Assembly: GCA_024234855.1 (NCBI GenBank)
Contig: JACKNN010000008.1
Location: forward strand, 1-64,000
DNA: 64,000 nucleotides
Direction of reading: 5' to 3'
Source of the DNA: Pseudomonadales bacterium
Lineage (GTDB): Bacteria; Pseudomonadota; Gammaproteobacteria; Pseudomonadales; Halieaceae
In this document: positions 43,018 through 50,956 of the stretch, piece after piece
Position numbering within the stretch: the stretch's first letter is position 1
How the letters are laid out: each line of letters starts with the position of its first letter
Notes under the pieces: generated by a model
What the model saw: only the letters and a program-made list of their open reading frames with translations
Databases searched by the model: none
Told to the model about the DNA's origin: nothing
Made by a program: the position numbers and the translations under genes

Positions 43018-43842
43018 ATGGATCTTGTTTCCGCCTATCTGCCGCTGGTGCTGGTCATGCTGCTGACGGGCGTCATCGGCGGCCTGCTGGCGGGCCTACT
43101 GGGTGTGGGCGGTGGCATTGTGATTGTGCCGGTACTCGATACCGCACTGGGCATCTACGGCGTTGACCCGGCTATTCGTATGCACGTGGCGGTTGCGACC
43201 TCGCTGGCCACTATCATTCCCACCTCCATATCATCCACCCGTGCCCATCGCAGCAAGGGCGCGGTGGACGGGTCGCTGGCTCGCCTGTGGGGTCCCTGGG
43301 TGTTCGCGGGGTCGGTGCTGGGCACCGTGCTCGCCGCGCAGGTGGACAGCGCGGTGCTGTCCACCCTGTTCGGCGTGGTGGCGCTGCTGGTGGCGATCAA
43401 GATGATACTGCCGCTGGAAAACGTGCACCTGGCGCGGGATATCCCCCGCGGCCTGTTCGCGCCGCTGGCGCCGCTGGGCATCGGCGGTCTGTCCAGCATG
43501 ATGGGGATCGGCGGCGGCACGCTCAGCGTACCGGTGCTCACCCTGATGAACCAGGCGATTCACCGGGCGGTGGGTACCGCGGCCCTGTTCGGCTTCCTGA
43601 TCAGCGTTCCCGGCGCGCTGGGCTATGTCATCGCCGGCTGGGGCGACCCGCGCCTGCCACCGGGGAGCCTGGGTTACGTCAATGTAATAGGACTGGCCCT
43701 GATAGCGCCGGTGACCGTCATGACTGCGCCGCTGGGAGCCCGCATCGCCCATCGCCTGAGCCGGCGCCAGCTGAGCCTGGCATTTGGGGTATTCCTGATG
43801 ATCGTCGCCGTCAGGATGCTATACCGGACGCTGGCGGGGTGA
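43018..43842 (+). CDS. TSUP (TauE/SafE, DUF81) family permease
   Basis: 274-residue membrane protein with about eight helices. Two glycine-rich repeats typical of the family are GLLAGLLGVGGGIVIVPVLD near the N-terminus and SSMMGIGGGTLSVPVLTLMN in the second half. Members export or import sulfite, sulfoacetate, taurine or other organosulfur compounds, or are uncharacterised. ATG 43018 has a GAGGGG ribosome site; an upstream TTG would add 14 residues. Gene remnants lie on both sides. Confidence 0.9.
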   Translation: MDLVSAYLPLVLVMLLTGVIGGLLAGLLGVGGGIVIVPVLDTALGIYGVDPAIRMHVAVATSLATIIPTSISSTRAHRSKGAVDGSLARLWGPWVFAGSVLGTVLAAQVDSAVLSTLFGVVALLVAIKMILPLENVHLARDIPRGLFAPLAPLGIGGLSSMMGIGGGTLSVPVLTLMNQAIHRAVGTAALFGFLISVPGALGYVIAGWGDPRLPPGSLGYVNVIGLALIAPVTVMTAPLGARIAHRLSRRQLSLAFGVFLMIVAVRMLYRTLAG

Positions 43843-43860
43843 CCGCCGGGTGCGGCCGGT

Positions 43861-44004
43861 TCAATTTTGCTGCAGCAGGTAGTCTATGGCGTTGACGCTG
43901 GAGTTGGTGACGTGCTCATACATGGTGAGCTGGGGCGTGAGGGCGTGAAATTCGCCATTCGGGAGATGGTGCAGACCCGCATGGTGTGCATGAATTTCGC
44001 CCAC
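43861..44004 (-). pseudogene. Small ORF, probable C-terminal gene remnant
   Basis: A 47-codon minus-strand frame from a GTG at 44004. The sequence is protein-like and ends in an ordinary stop: EIHAHHAGLHHLPNGEFHAL, then TMYEHVTNSSVNAIDYLLQQ. His-rich segments and the final amphipathic helix look like the tail of a larger protein. No ribosome site precedes the GTG, and a stop lies just upstream. I do not recognise the family. It could instead be a genuine microprotein. It is minus-strand, like the LVIVD remnant on the other side of the permease. Confidence 0.4.
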
Positions 44005-44131
44005 TGAGCCCTGCTGTCACACCCGACACGTGTTTTCGGGCTACAATGCCCTCCAGCGGCAGCTGTCGATGATCCGTGGCAAGCGGTAAGCGACAGCGCC
44101 CTCAACTCATTTGTAGCGGAGTGCAGCCAGC

Positions 44132-44752
44132 GTGTTGTCATCCATCCTCCAGGACTGCCGGGTATTGCCGGTGGTCACTGCCGTCGATGTCGAGTCGACC
44201 GTCCAGCTGGCCGGCGCACTGCAGCGCGGCGGTATGCGAGCGATCGAGATCACCCTGCGCAGCGCCGCGGCGCTGGACAGTATCCGCGCGGTCAGCGCCC
44301 GGGTGCCCGGGCTGCGGGTGGCGGCGGGAACGGTGACCAACCCGGCGGAGCTCGACCAGGCCCTGGCCGCGGGGGCCAGCCTCGTGCTGAGCCCCGGCGC
44401 CACACCACAGTTACTGCGGGCTGCCCGGGAGCGCGCCGTGGATTTCGTGCCGGGGGTGGCCACCGCATCCGAGGTGATGCTGGGTATGGATCATGGCTTT
44501 GAAATCTTCAAGCTGTTCCCCGCCGAGGCCGCTGGCGGGCTGGCCCTGCTCAAGTCTCTCGCCGGGCCCTTCCCCCATGCGCGCTTTTGCCCCACTGGCG
44601 GCCTGACCCCGGGTAATTTTCGGACCTACCTGGCCGAGCCCAACGTTATTTGTTGCGGTGGATCATGGATGGTCGGGGCCGGGCTGGTGAATAATGGGCG
44701 GTGGGAAGAGATCGAGGCGCTGGCCCGTGGGGCCATGGGCGACACCGTATAA
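44132..44752 (+). CDS. eda: KDPG/KHG aldolase
   Basis: 206-residue class I aldolase cleaving 2-keto-3-deoxy-6-phosphogluconate to pyruvate and glyceraldehyde 3-phosphate, the last Entner-Doudoroff step. The Schiff-base lysine is in FKLFPAEAAGG and the active-site Glu in RAIEITLRS. GVATASEVMLGMDHG and PTGGLTPGNF hold phosphate-binding residues. The start is GTG. The following GAPDH genes would take the triose phosphate directly. edd is not in the window. Confidence 0.95.
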   Translation: MLSSILQDCRVLPVVTAVDVESTVQLAGALQRGGMRAIEITLRSAAALDSIRAVSARVPGLRVAAGTVTNPAELDQALAAGASLVLSPGATPQLLRAARERAVDFVPGVATASEVMLGMDHGFEIFKLFPAEAAGGLALLKSLAGPFPHARFCPTGGLTPGNFRTYLAEPNVICCGGSWMVGAGLVNNGRWEEIEALARGAMGDTV

Positions 44753-44797
44753 TGCTGGACAGCGAGCCGCTTCGCGGCCGGGCAAGGAGGAGTAGGT

Positions 44798-45814
44798 ATG
44801 ACACAGGGCAAGCCCATCAGGGTGGGTATTATGGGATTCGGCCAGACCGGCCGACAGATTTATGAGCTCGCCTCCCGCAGCGAGGATGTCGAGGTGGTGG
44901 CCATTGCCGATATCGGCAAGCCGGAAATCCTGCACTACCTGCTCGGCGCGGAGGTCAACGAACCCCAGCGCCATGAATTGCAGGGTAATTTCCTGGCCAA
45001 TCCACGCTTTCGTTCACGCCTGGTACAGATCGACCGGCCGGCGGAGATGCCCTGGGACGTTTTCGGCGTGGACATGGTGATCGATGCCACCGGCAAGTTC
45101 CGCGAGACCTGCTACATGCAGGACCACCTGAGTAATGGCGCGCCCAGGGTGCTGCAGCGCAGCCTGCCGGTGGACGGCATAGACCGCATCGTGATTCCCG
45201 GCATCAACGACGCCGATGCCGCCGCCACGGATTGCATGATATCCGCCGGCTCGGCCACGACGACCGCGCTGTGCCTGCTGTTGCATGTGCTGTCCAGGTC
45301 TTTTCAGATCGAGTGCGGCAGCATGACCACCATACACGCCTATACCTCCGACCAGGCGTTGCAGGACTACGCCGGCAGTGACATCCGTCGCAGCCGCTCC
45401 GCGGCGAAGAACATTATTCCCAACAGCCACGAGGCGGGTGATTGGCTGGGCAGTATTTTGCCGGACTTTGCCGGCAAGTTTCTTACCTCGGCGCTCAATG
45501 TACCCATCCATGAAGGTTGCCTTCTGGACGTGAACCTGGTGCTGGCGGATGCGGCCGTGGGCGCCGAGGAAATCAACCAGGCGATGCGCGGCGCGAATCT
45601 GCCGGGCATTGTCGGCGTGGTGGAGGATCCCATCGTTTCCTCGGACGTGATAGGCAGTCCGCTGTCCCTGCTGTTTGATGCCAAGGGCACCATCAAGGCC
45701 GGCAACAATATTATCAAGACCCTGAGCTGGTACGAGAATCTCGGGCACGCGGCCCGCCTGCTGGACGTGGTGCGGATCTATCATCAACTGGATGCACGGC
45801 AGGAGGCAGCGTAA
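44798..45814 (+). CDS. Catalytically atypical GAPDH paralogue lacking the active-site cysteine
   Basis: 338 residues, full GAPDH length and fold. The NAD-binding loop GIMGFGQTGRQIYEL is intact, and HAYTSDQALQDYAG and SRSAAKNIIPNS align with GAPDH. The active-site block SNASCTTNC becomes SAGSATTTAL, with Ala153 at the cysteine position. The phosphate-binding ARVPVP segment reads SALNVPIHEG, so that Arg is lost too. Phosphorylating activity is therefore not expected; a regulatory subunit, NAD-sensing or heterotetramer partner are options (inference). AGGAGGAG precedes the ATG, and its stop overlaps the gap start (TAATG). Confidence 0.88.
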   Translation: MTQGKPIRVGIMGFGQTGRQIYELASRSEDVEVVAIADIGKPEILHYLLGAEVNEPQRHELQGNFLANPRFRSRLVQIDRPAEMPWDVFGVDMVIDATGKFRETCYMQDHLSNGAPRVLQRSLPVDGIDRIVIPGINDADAAATDCMISAGSATTTALCLLLHVLSRSFQIECGSMTTIHAYTSDQALQDYAGSDIRRSRSAAKNIIPNSHEAGDWLGSILPDFAGKFLTSALNVPIHEGCLLDVNLVLADAAVGAEEINQAMRGANLPGIVGVVEDPIVSSDVIGSPLSLLFDAKGTIKAGNNIIKTLSWYENLGHAARLLDVVRIYHQLDARQEAA

Positions 45815-46812
45815 TGAAAATCGGGATCAATGGTTTTGGCCGTATCGGCCGCTCGGTCTTCCGCATCCTTGAGAATGTCGAGGGCATAGATGTTGTCGCC
45901 GTCAACGACCTGTTCGACTACGAGGCATTGCGTTACCTGCTGGACTACGACACGGTGATGGGGCCTTTCGGCAAGGCGCTCAAGCTGGAGGATGGCCATC
46001 TCGTCACCGGAAAGAGCCGGGTGAAACTGGTGAGCGAGCGCAACCCGGCGGATATTCCCTGGGCGGCGCTGGGGGTTGACGCCGTGGTAGAGGCCACCGG
46101 CGTATTTCGCAAGCGCGAGCAACTGGAGCAGCACCTGGCGGCGGGCGCGAAACATGTGGTACTGACCGTACCCGCCAAGGACCCGGTGGACTACACCGTG
46201 GTGCTGGGGGTAAACGAAGACGGGCTGCGACCGGAGCACCGGATTATTTCCAACGCCAGCTGCACCACCAATTGCCTGGCACCCATTGCCAGCGTGCTGG
46301 ATGCCGCCTTTGGCATCGAGGAGGGCGTGATCAATACGGTCCACGCCTACACCAACGACCAGCGCCTGGCGGACGTGCCCCACTCAGACTGGCGGCGCAG
46401 CCGGGCGGCGGCGGAAAATATCATCCCCACCTCGACCGGCGCCGCCAAGGCGGTGGGTGAGGTGCTGCCGCAGCTCAAGGGCAAGCTGCACGGCATCGCG
46501 GCCCGGGTGCCGGTGCCCGATGGCTCGGTGGTCGACCTGTTCTGCAAGCTGGGCAAGTCCGCCAGCGTGGGTGATGTCCACGCCGTCGTCAAAGCGGCGG
46601 CGGAATCGGATCGCCTCCGGGGTATCCTGCAGTTCAGTGACCGGCCCATCGTCTCCTCCGATATCATCGGTAATTCCCACTCTTCGATCTATGACGCCGG
46701 GTTTACCGGGGTGACCGCGGGGCGCTACCTGCGGGTGTTGAACTGGTACGACAATGAGTGGGGCTATTCCTGCAGGGTGTGCGACCTGTTGGCCCGGCTG
46801 GGCCGGGCCTGA
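45814..46812 (+). CDS. gap: Glyceraldehyde-3-phosphate dehydrogenase
   Basis: 332-residue canonical enzyme. NAD loop GINGFGRIGRSVFRIL, active site ISNASCTTNCLAPI with Cys150, His in NTVHAYTNDQ, phosphate-binding ARVPVPDGSVVDLF, and C-terminal WYDNEWGYS. It catalyses the reversible NAD-dependent oxidation and phosphorylation of glyceraldehyde 3-phosphate. Translational coupling to the upstream Cys-less paralogue suggests roughly equal expression. ppc follows after six bases. Confidence 0.97.
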   Translation: MKIGINGFGRIGRSVFRILENVEGIDVVAVNDLFDYEALRYLLDYDTVMGPFGKALKLEDGHLVTGKSRVKLVSERNPADIPWAALGVDAVVEATGVFRKREQLEQHLAAGAKHVVLTVPAKDPVDYTVVLGVNEDGLRPEHRIISNASCTTNCLAPIASVLDAAFGIEEGVINTVHAYTNDQRLADVPHSDWRRSRAAAENIIPTSTGAAKAVGEVLPQLKGKLHGIAARVPVPDGSVVDLFCKLGKSASVGDVHAVVKAAAESDRLRGILQFSDRPIVSSDIIGNSHSSIYDAGFTGVTAGRYLRVLNWYDNEWGYSCRVCDLLARLGRA

Positions 46813-46818
46813 CGCGCT

Positions 46819-49446
46819 TTGGACGACGCCGCCTACAGCTCGCTGCGCGGCAACGTCAGCTTCCTCGGTCGCCTGCTGGGTGACACCGTTGCGGCAGCGG
46901 AGGGCCAGCCTTTCCTGGATCTGGTTGAACAGATCCGGGGGCTGTCCAAGAGCGCCCGGGAGGGTTCCGCTGCGGCGCGGGAGGAGTTGCAGTCGGTACT
47001 GCGCAACCTGGGCAATGAGCAACTGGTGCCGGTGGCTCGGGCCTTCAGCCAGTTTCTCAACCTCGCCAATATCGCCGACCAGCACCACAATGTATCGCGC
47101 GAGGCGGATCCGCTGTTGTCCGCCTCCCACAGTCTTGCCAGCGGTATCGGCGAACTGCTGGCGGAGGGCGTTGCGCCTGCGGCAGTGGTAGCGGCAGTGC
47201 GTGAACTGCGCATCGAGCTGGTGCTGACTGCCCATCCAACCGAGATCACCCGCCGCACCCTGATCCACAAGCACGGCGAGATCGGTCGTTGCCTGGCGCA
47301 GCTGGAGCTCGAGGGCCTCACCGAACGCGAGCGGGAGCGCCTGCACATGCGCCTGCGAGAGCTGATAGCGCAGATCTGGTTCGGGGACGATTTCCGGCTT
47401 GAGCGCCCAACCCCGGTGGACGAAGCCAAGTGGGGTTTCGCCGTGGTGGAGGACTCCCTGTGGCGGGCGGTGCCCGAATTCCTCAGGCGCCTTGACCGGG
47501 CGCTGTATGACAGCTGCGGCGAGCACCTGCCGCTGGATATCTCGCCGGTGTCCTTTGTCTCCTGGATGGGTGGTGACCGTGACGGCAACCCCAATGTGAC
47601 CGCCCCTGTCACCGCCCAGGTGATGCTGCTCAGTCGCTGGCAGGCCGCTGACCTGTACCTGGCGGATGTGGTGTACCTGGTGGAAGAGTTGTCCATGACC
47701 CGGTGCAGCGAGTCCCTGCGCCAGCTGGCCGGGGGTGCCCATGAACCCTACCGGGTGGTGTTGCGCCGGCTGCGCGACCTGTTGCGCCATACCCGGGCGG
47801 TCATCGAGGCGGAGCTGGCGGGGGACGCGGCGCCGGAGGGCGAGGTTTTGCGTTCACCCGACCAGCTGTGGCAGCCCCTGCAGGCCTGCTACCAGTCGCT
47901 GGTGGATTGCGGCATGCGGATTATTGCCGACGGGGCACTGCTGGATTTACTGCGCAGGGTGAGCTGCTTTGGCGTGCACCTGGTACGCCACGATGTGCGC
48001 CAGGACAGTGCCCGCCACACCGACGCACTGTCTGAGCTGACCACCTGGCTTGGCCTGGGCGACTACGCCAGCTGGGATGAAGACGCCCGGCGCAGCTTCC
48101 TGTTGCGGGAGCTTGCCAGCCGCCGCCCGCTGGTTCCGCATGACTGGCAGCCCTCCGACGCGGTGCGCGAGGTGCTGGACACCTGTGCCGTGGTGGCCGG
48201 TCAGCCAGCCCAGGCACTGGGTGCGTATGTGATCTCCATGGCGCGCCAGGCCTCGGATGTGCTGGCGGTGCACCTGCTGCTCAAAGAGGCCGGTTGCAGC
48301 CACAACCTGCCGGTGGCGCCCCTGTTTGAAACCCTGGACGACCTGTCCCGGGCCCGCTCCGTGGTGGCGGACCTGCTGCAGGACAGCTGGTACCGCGGCC
48401 ATATCGGGGGGCGGCTGATGGTGATGATAGGCTACTCCGACTCCGCCAAGGACGCCGGGGTTCTGGCCGCGGCCTGGGCCCAATACCGCGCCCAGGAGGA
48501 ACTGCTGCAAACCTGCGGCGAATACGACACCCGCCTGACCCTTTTTCACGGCCGCGGCGGCACCATAGGGCGCGGCGGCGCCCCCGCCCGGGAAGCGCTG
48601 CTGTCGCAGCCACCGGGCTCGTTGCGCAATGGCCTGCGGGTGACAGAACAGGGCGAGATGATCCGCGCCAAGCTGGGCTGGACGTCGATGGCAGTCAAGA
48701 CCCTGGCGCTTTACACCGGGGCGATTTGCCGGGCCAACCTGCTGACACCACCGGCGCCGCGCCCGGAGTGGCGCGAACTCATGGCAACCATGGCCGGCGA
48801 ATCCTGCGACGCCTATCGCGCGGTGGTGCGTGAGGAGCCGGATTTCGTCGCCTATTTTCGTCACGCCACCCCGGAACAGGAGTTGGGCAAGCTGCCCCTG
48901 GGCTCACGCCCGGCGCGACGGGCTGGCGGGGGCGGAATAGAGAGCTTGCGGGCCATACCGTGGATTTTCGCCTGGTCCCAGAACCGGCTCATCCTGCCCG
49001 CCTGGCTGGGGGCCGGCGCCGCATTGCGTGGAGCCCTGGACCGGGGGCAGGGGGATATGTTGCGCGAGATGGCCGCGATCTGGCCGTTTTTCGCCACCCG
49101 CCTCGCCATGCTGGAAATGGTATTCGCCAAAACCGATGCCGGTATCTCCGCCTACTATGACGAGCGGCTGGTTCCGGCCGGGCTGCGACGTATCGGCGCA
49201 GCGCTGCGCGAGCAACTGGCCAGTGACGTCAGTACGGTGCTGGAGATAGGCGGCAGCCCCGGGCTGCTCGCCTCCGAACCCTGGATCAGCGAATCATTGC
49301 GGCTGCGCAATATTTACACCGAACCGCTCAACATGCTGCAGGCGGAGCTGCTGCGCCGCAACCGGGAGGCTCCCGAACCGGTGCTGGAGCGGGCGATCAT
49401 GGTAACCATCGCCGGAGTAGCCGCCGGCATGCGCAACACGGGCTGA
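46819..49446 (+). CDS. ppc: Phosphoenolpyruvate carboxylase
   Basis: 875-residue anaplerotic enzyme making oxaloacetate from PEP and bicarbonate. The catalytic His is in VLTAHPTEITRRTLI. The glycine-rich loop FHGRGGTIGRGGAP and MIGYSDSAKDAG are signatures, and the C-terminus ends RNTG as in bacterial PEPC. The start is TTG, six bases after the gap stop, with no strong ribosome site, so translation probably depends on the upstream gene. With eda and gap it forms a lower-glycolysis/anaplerosis block. Confidence 0.96.
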   Translation: MDDAAYSSLRGNVSFLGRLLGDTVAAAEGQPFLDLVEQIRGLSKSAREGSAAAREELQSVLRNLGNEQLVPVARAFSQFLNLANIADQHHNVSREADPLLSASHSLASGIGELLAEGVAPAAVVAAVRELRIELVLTAHPTEITRRTLIHKHGEIGRCLAQLELEGLTERERERLHMRLRELIAQIWFGDDFRLERPTPVDEAKWGFAVVEDSLWRAVPEFLRRLDRALYDSCGEHLPLDISPVSFVSWMGGDRDGNPNVTAPVTAQVMLLSRWQAADLYLADVVYLVEELSMTRCSESLRQLAGGAHEPYRVVLRRLRDLLRHTRAVIEAELAGDAAPEGEVLRSPDQLWQPLQACYQSLVDCGMRIIADGALLDLLRRVSCFGVHLVRHDVRQDSARHTDALSELTTWLGLGDYASWDEDARRSFLLRELASRRPLVPHDWQPSDAVREVLDTCAVVAGQPAQALGAYVISMARQASDVLAVHLLLKEAGCSHNLPVAPLFETLDDLSRARSVVADLLQDSWYRGHIGGRLMVMIGYSDSAKDAGVLAAAWAQYRAQEELLQTCGEYDTRLTLFHGRGGTIGRGGAPAREALLSQPPGSLRNGLRVTEQGEMIRAKLGWTSMAVKTLALYTGAICRANLLTPPAPRPEWRELMATMAGESCDAYRAVVREEPDFVAYFRHATPEQELGKLPLGSRPARRAGGGGIESLRAIPWIFAWSQNRLILPAWLGAGAALRGALDRGQGDMLREMAAIWPFFATRLAMLEMVFAKTDAGISAYYDERLVPAGLRRIGAALREQLASDVSTVLEIGGSPGLLASEPWISESLRLRNIYTEPLNMLQAELLRRNREAPEPVLERAIMVTIAGVAAGMRNTG

Positions 49447-49572
49447 ACAACCCCCGCGGCTTTGTTGGCCGCAACCGCGTCGGTGACTTGGCCTTGACCC
49501 GCTGTGTCCATCAACCCAGAATACGGTCAGCGTGACTACGTGCCAATCCAACCCATAAAAAGGTGTATCGAT

Positions 49573-50256
49573 ATGCAAAAACTTTTCAAGGCCGGTTTTC
49601 TTCTGCCCCTGCTATCCCTGTTGTTGATTGCGGTGGCGCCGGCCCGGGCGGACGAGTACAGCGACACCCTCAAGTCTTTCAGGGGCGCCGGAGAGAGCGG
49701 CAAGTTCTTCGACAGTGCTTACGGCTACGCGATTTTCCCGACCATCGGCAAAATGGGTTTCGTGGTGGGCGGGGCATATGGCGAGGGTCGGGTCTACGCC
49801 GCCGGGCAGTATGTCGGTGATACGAGCATGACCCAATTGACTGCCGGCTGGCAGTTGGGTGCCCAGGCCTACAGCCAGATTATCTTTTTCCAGAACCAGT
49901 CGGCCTACCAGGAGTTCACCTCGGGCAACTTCGAATTCAGCGCCCAGGCTACCGCAGTGGCCGTCACCGCGGGAGTATCGGCGGATGCCAGTACCACCGG
50001 CGGTCTGGCGGCCGGCGCCAGCGGTGGCAGGAACGATGCCACCACGGCCCACGGCGGCTATCGCCGCGGCCTGGCGGTGTTCACTATCGCCAAGGGCGGG
50101 TTGATGTTCGAAGTGGCGCTGGGCGGGCAGAAGTACAGCTATACCGCGCTCAACGCGAGACCGGCGCCAGCGGCAGTTCCCGCCGCCGCGTCGCCGGCGG
50201 CGGTGCCGGCCGCACCCCCGGCCCCGGCGCCGGGAACCCCGGTACAGGTGCGCTGA
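49573..50256 (+). CDS. SYLF-domain (Ysc84-like) exported lipid-binding protein
   Basis: 227-residue protein with a signal peptide (LFKAGFLLPLLSLLLIAVAPARA) and a SYLF domain: SAYGYAIFPTIGKMGFVVGG, QLGAQAYSQIIFFQN and GGRNDATTAHGG, with a C-terminal strand KGGLMFEVALGGQKYSY. SYLF domains bind phosphoinositide-like lipids in eukaryotes; the bacterial periplasmic role is unknown. An Ala/Pro-rich tail (residues 195-227) is probably disordered. AAAAAGGTG precedes the ATG. It converges with lutC with a single base between the two stop codons. Confidence 0.85.
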   Translation: MQKLFKAGFLLPLLSLLLIAVAPARADEYSDTLKSFRGAGESGKFFDSAYGYAIFPTIGKMGFVVGGAYGEGRVYAAGQYVGDTSMTQLTAGWQLGAQAYSQIIFFQNQSAYQEFTSGNFEFSAQATAVAVTAGVSADASTTGGLAAGASGGRNDATTAHGGYRRGLAVFTIAKGGLMFEVALGGQKYSYTALNARPAPAAVPAAASPAAVPAAPPAPAPGTPVQVR

Positions 50257-50257
50257 G

Positions 50258-50956
50258 CTAGCGGCCCGCCAATGCGTGGGCCTCTTCCAGTGCGCTGGCA
50301 GGCACGTCACCCATCAGGATGACGTGCCAGTTGCGCGGACCGTGGGCGCCGTAGACGAGCTTGCCCTCGATGTCCGCCGTGCTCGAGGGGCCGGCGATAA
50401 AGTTGATTCCGCGCGGCCGTCCCGTTCTTGTCATCTCCTGATTGATCGCCTCCCACGCATGCTCCATGTCGCTGACCAGCCGTGCGCTGTCTACCACCAC
50501 GATATGGTGTTCACTCAACAGGTTGTTCGCCGCGGGGTTGGCCTTGCCGGTCAGGGTGACAGTGGCGCCTATTTCCGCGACACCCAGCAGGGCGTAACTG
50601 AGGGTGACAGGCTCGCCTGGCTCCACGGTGCCAAAGCGCGGCAGCACGCCCGCCTCGCGCCAGGGCATGGCCGCCAGGTGCGGGTCGTTACCGGCGACGA
50701 GGCGGTGGCTGCGAAAATGCAGGTACAGGTACTCCGCCACGGCTTTGACAACGCCTGAGCGGTTGGCGACGCAGTCCGCACTGCCGAAATTTTTCAGCAC
50801 ATTGGCCAGGAACGCGGTGGCGAGGTCCTGCGCGGGCAGGTCGGCGCCGGGTGCGGTGCCCAGTGCCGCGAGCTCGCGGGCTATCACGTCGGTATCTGCC
50901 GTGCCGCTCGCCTGTTCCACCCGGGCGAAAATCCGGGCGCGCGGGTTATCGCTCAT
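50258..50956 (-). CDS. lutC: Lactate utilization protein C
   Basis: 232-residue LUD-domain protein, third member of the LutABC (YkgEFG) L-lactate oxidation system. Motifs include VVDSARLVSDMEHAWEA and the C-terminal FIAGPSSTADIEGKLVYGAH with GPRNWHVILM. It overlaps lutB by 11 bases. The exact redox role of LutC is not settled. Confidence 0.92.
   Translation of the reverse strand: MSDNPRARIFARVEQASGTADTDVIARELAALGTAPGADLPAQDLATAFLANVLKNFGSADCVANRSGVVKAVAEYLYLHFRSHRLVAGNDPHLAAMPWREAGVLPRFGTVEPGEPVTLSYALLGVAEIGATVTLTGKANPAANNLLSEHHIVVVDSARLVSDMEHAWEAINQEMTRTGRPRGINFIAGPSSTADIEGKLVYGAHGPRNWHVILMGDVPASALEEAHALAGR

Noticed and set aside
46384..47790. 468-codon minus-strand frame over gap and ppc
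   Set aside because: Antisense shadow with no ribosome site and no family features.
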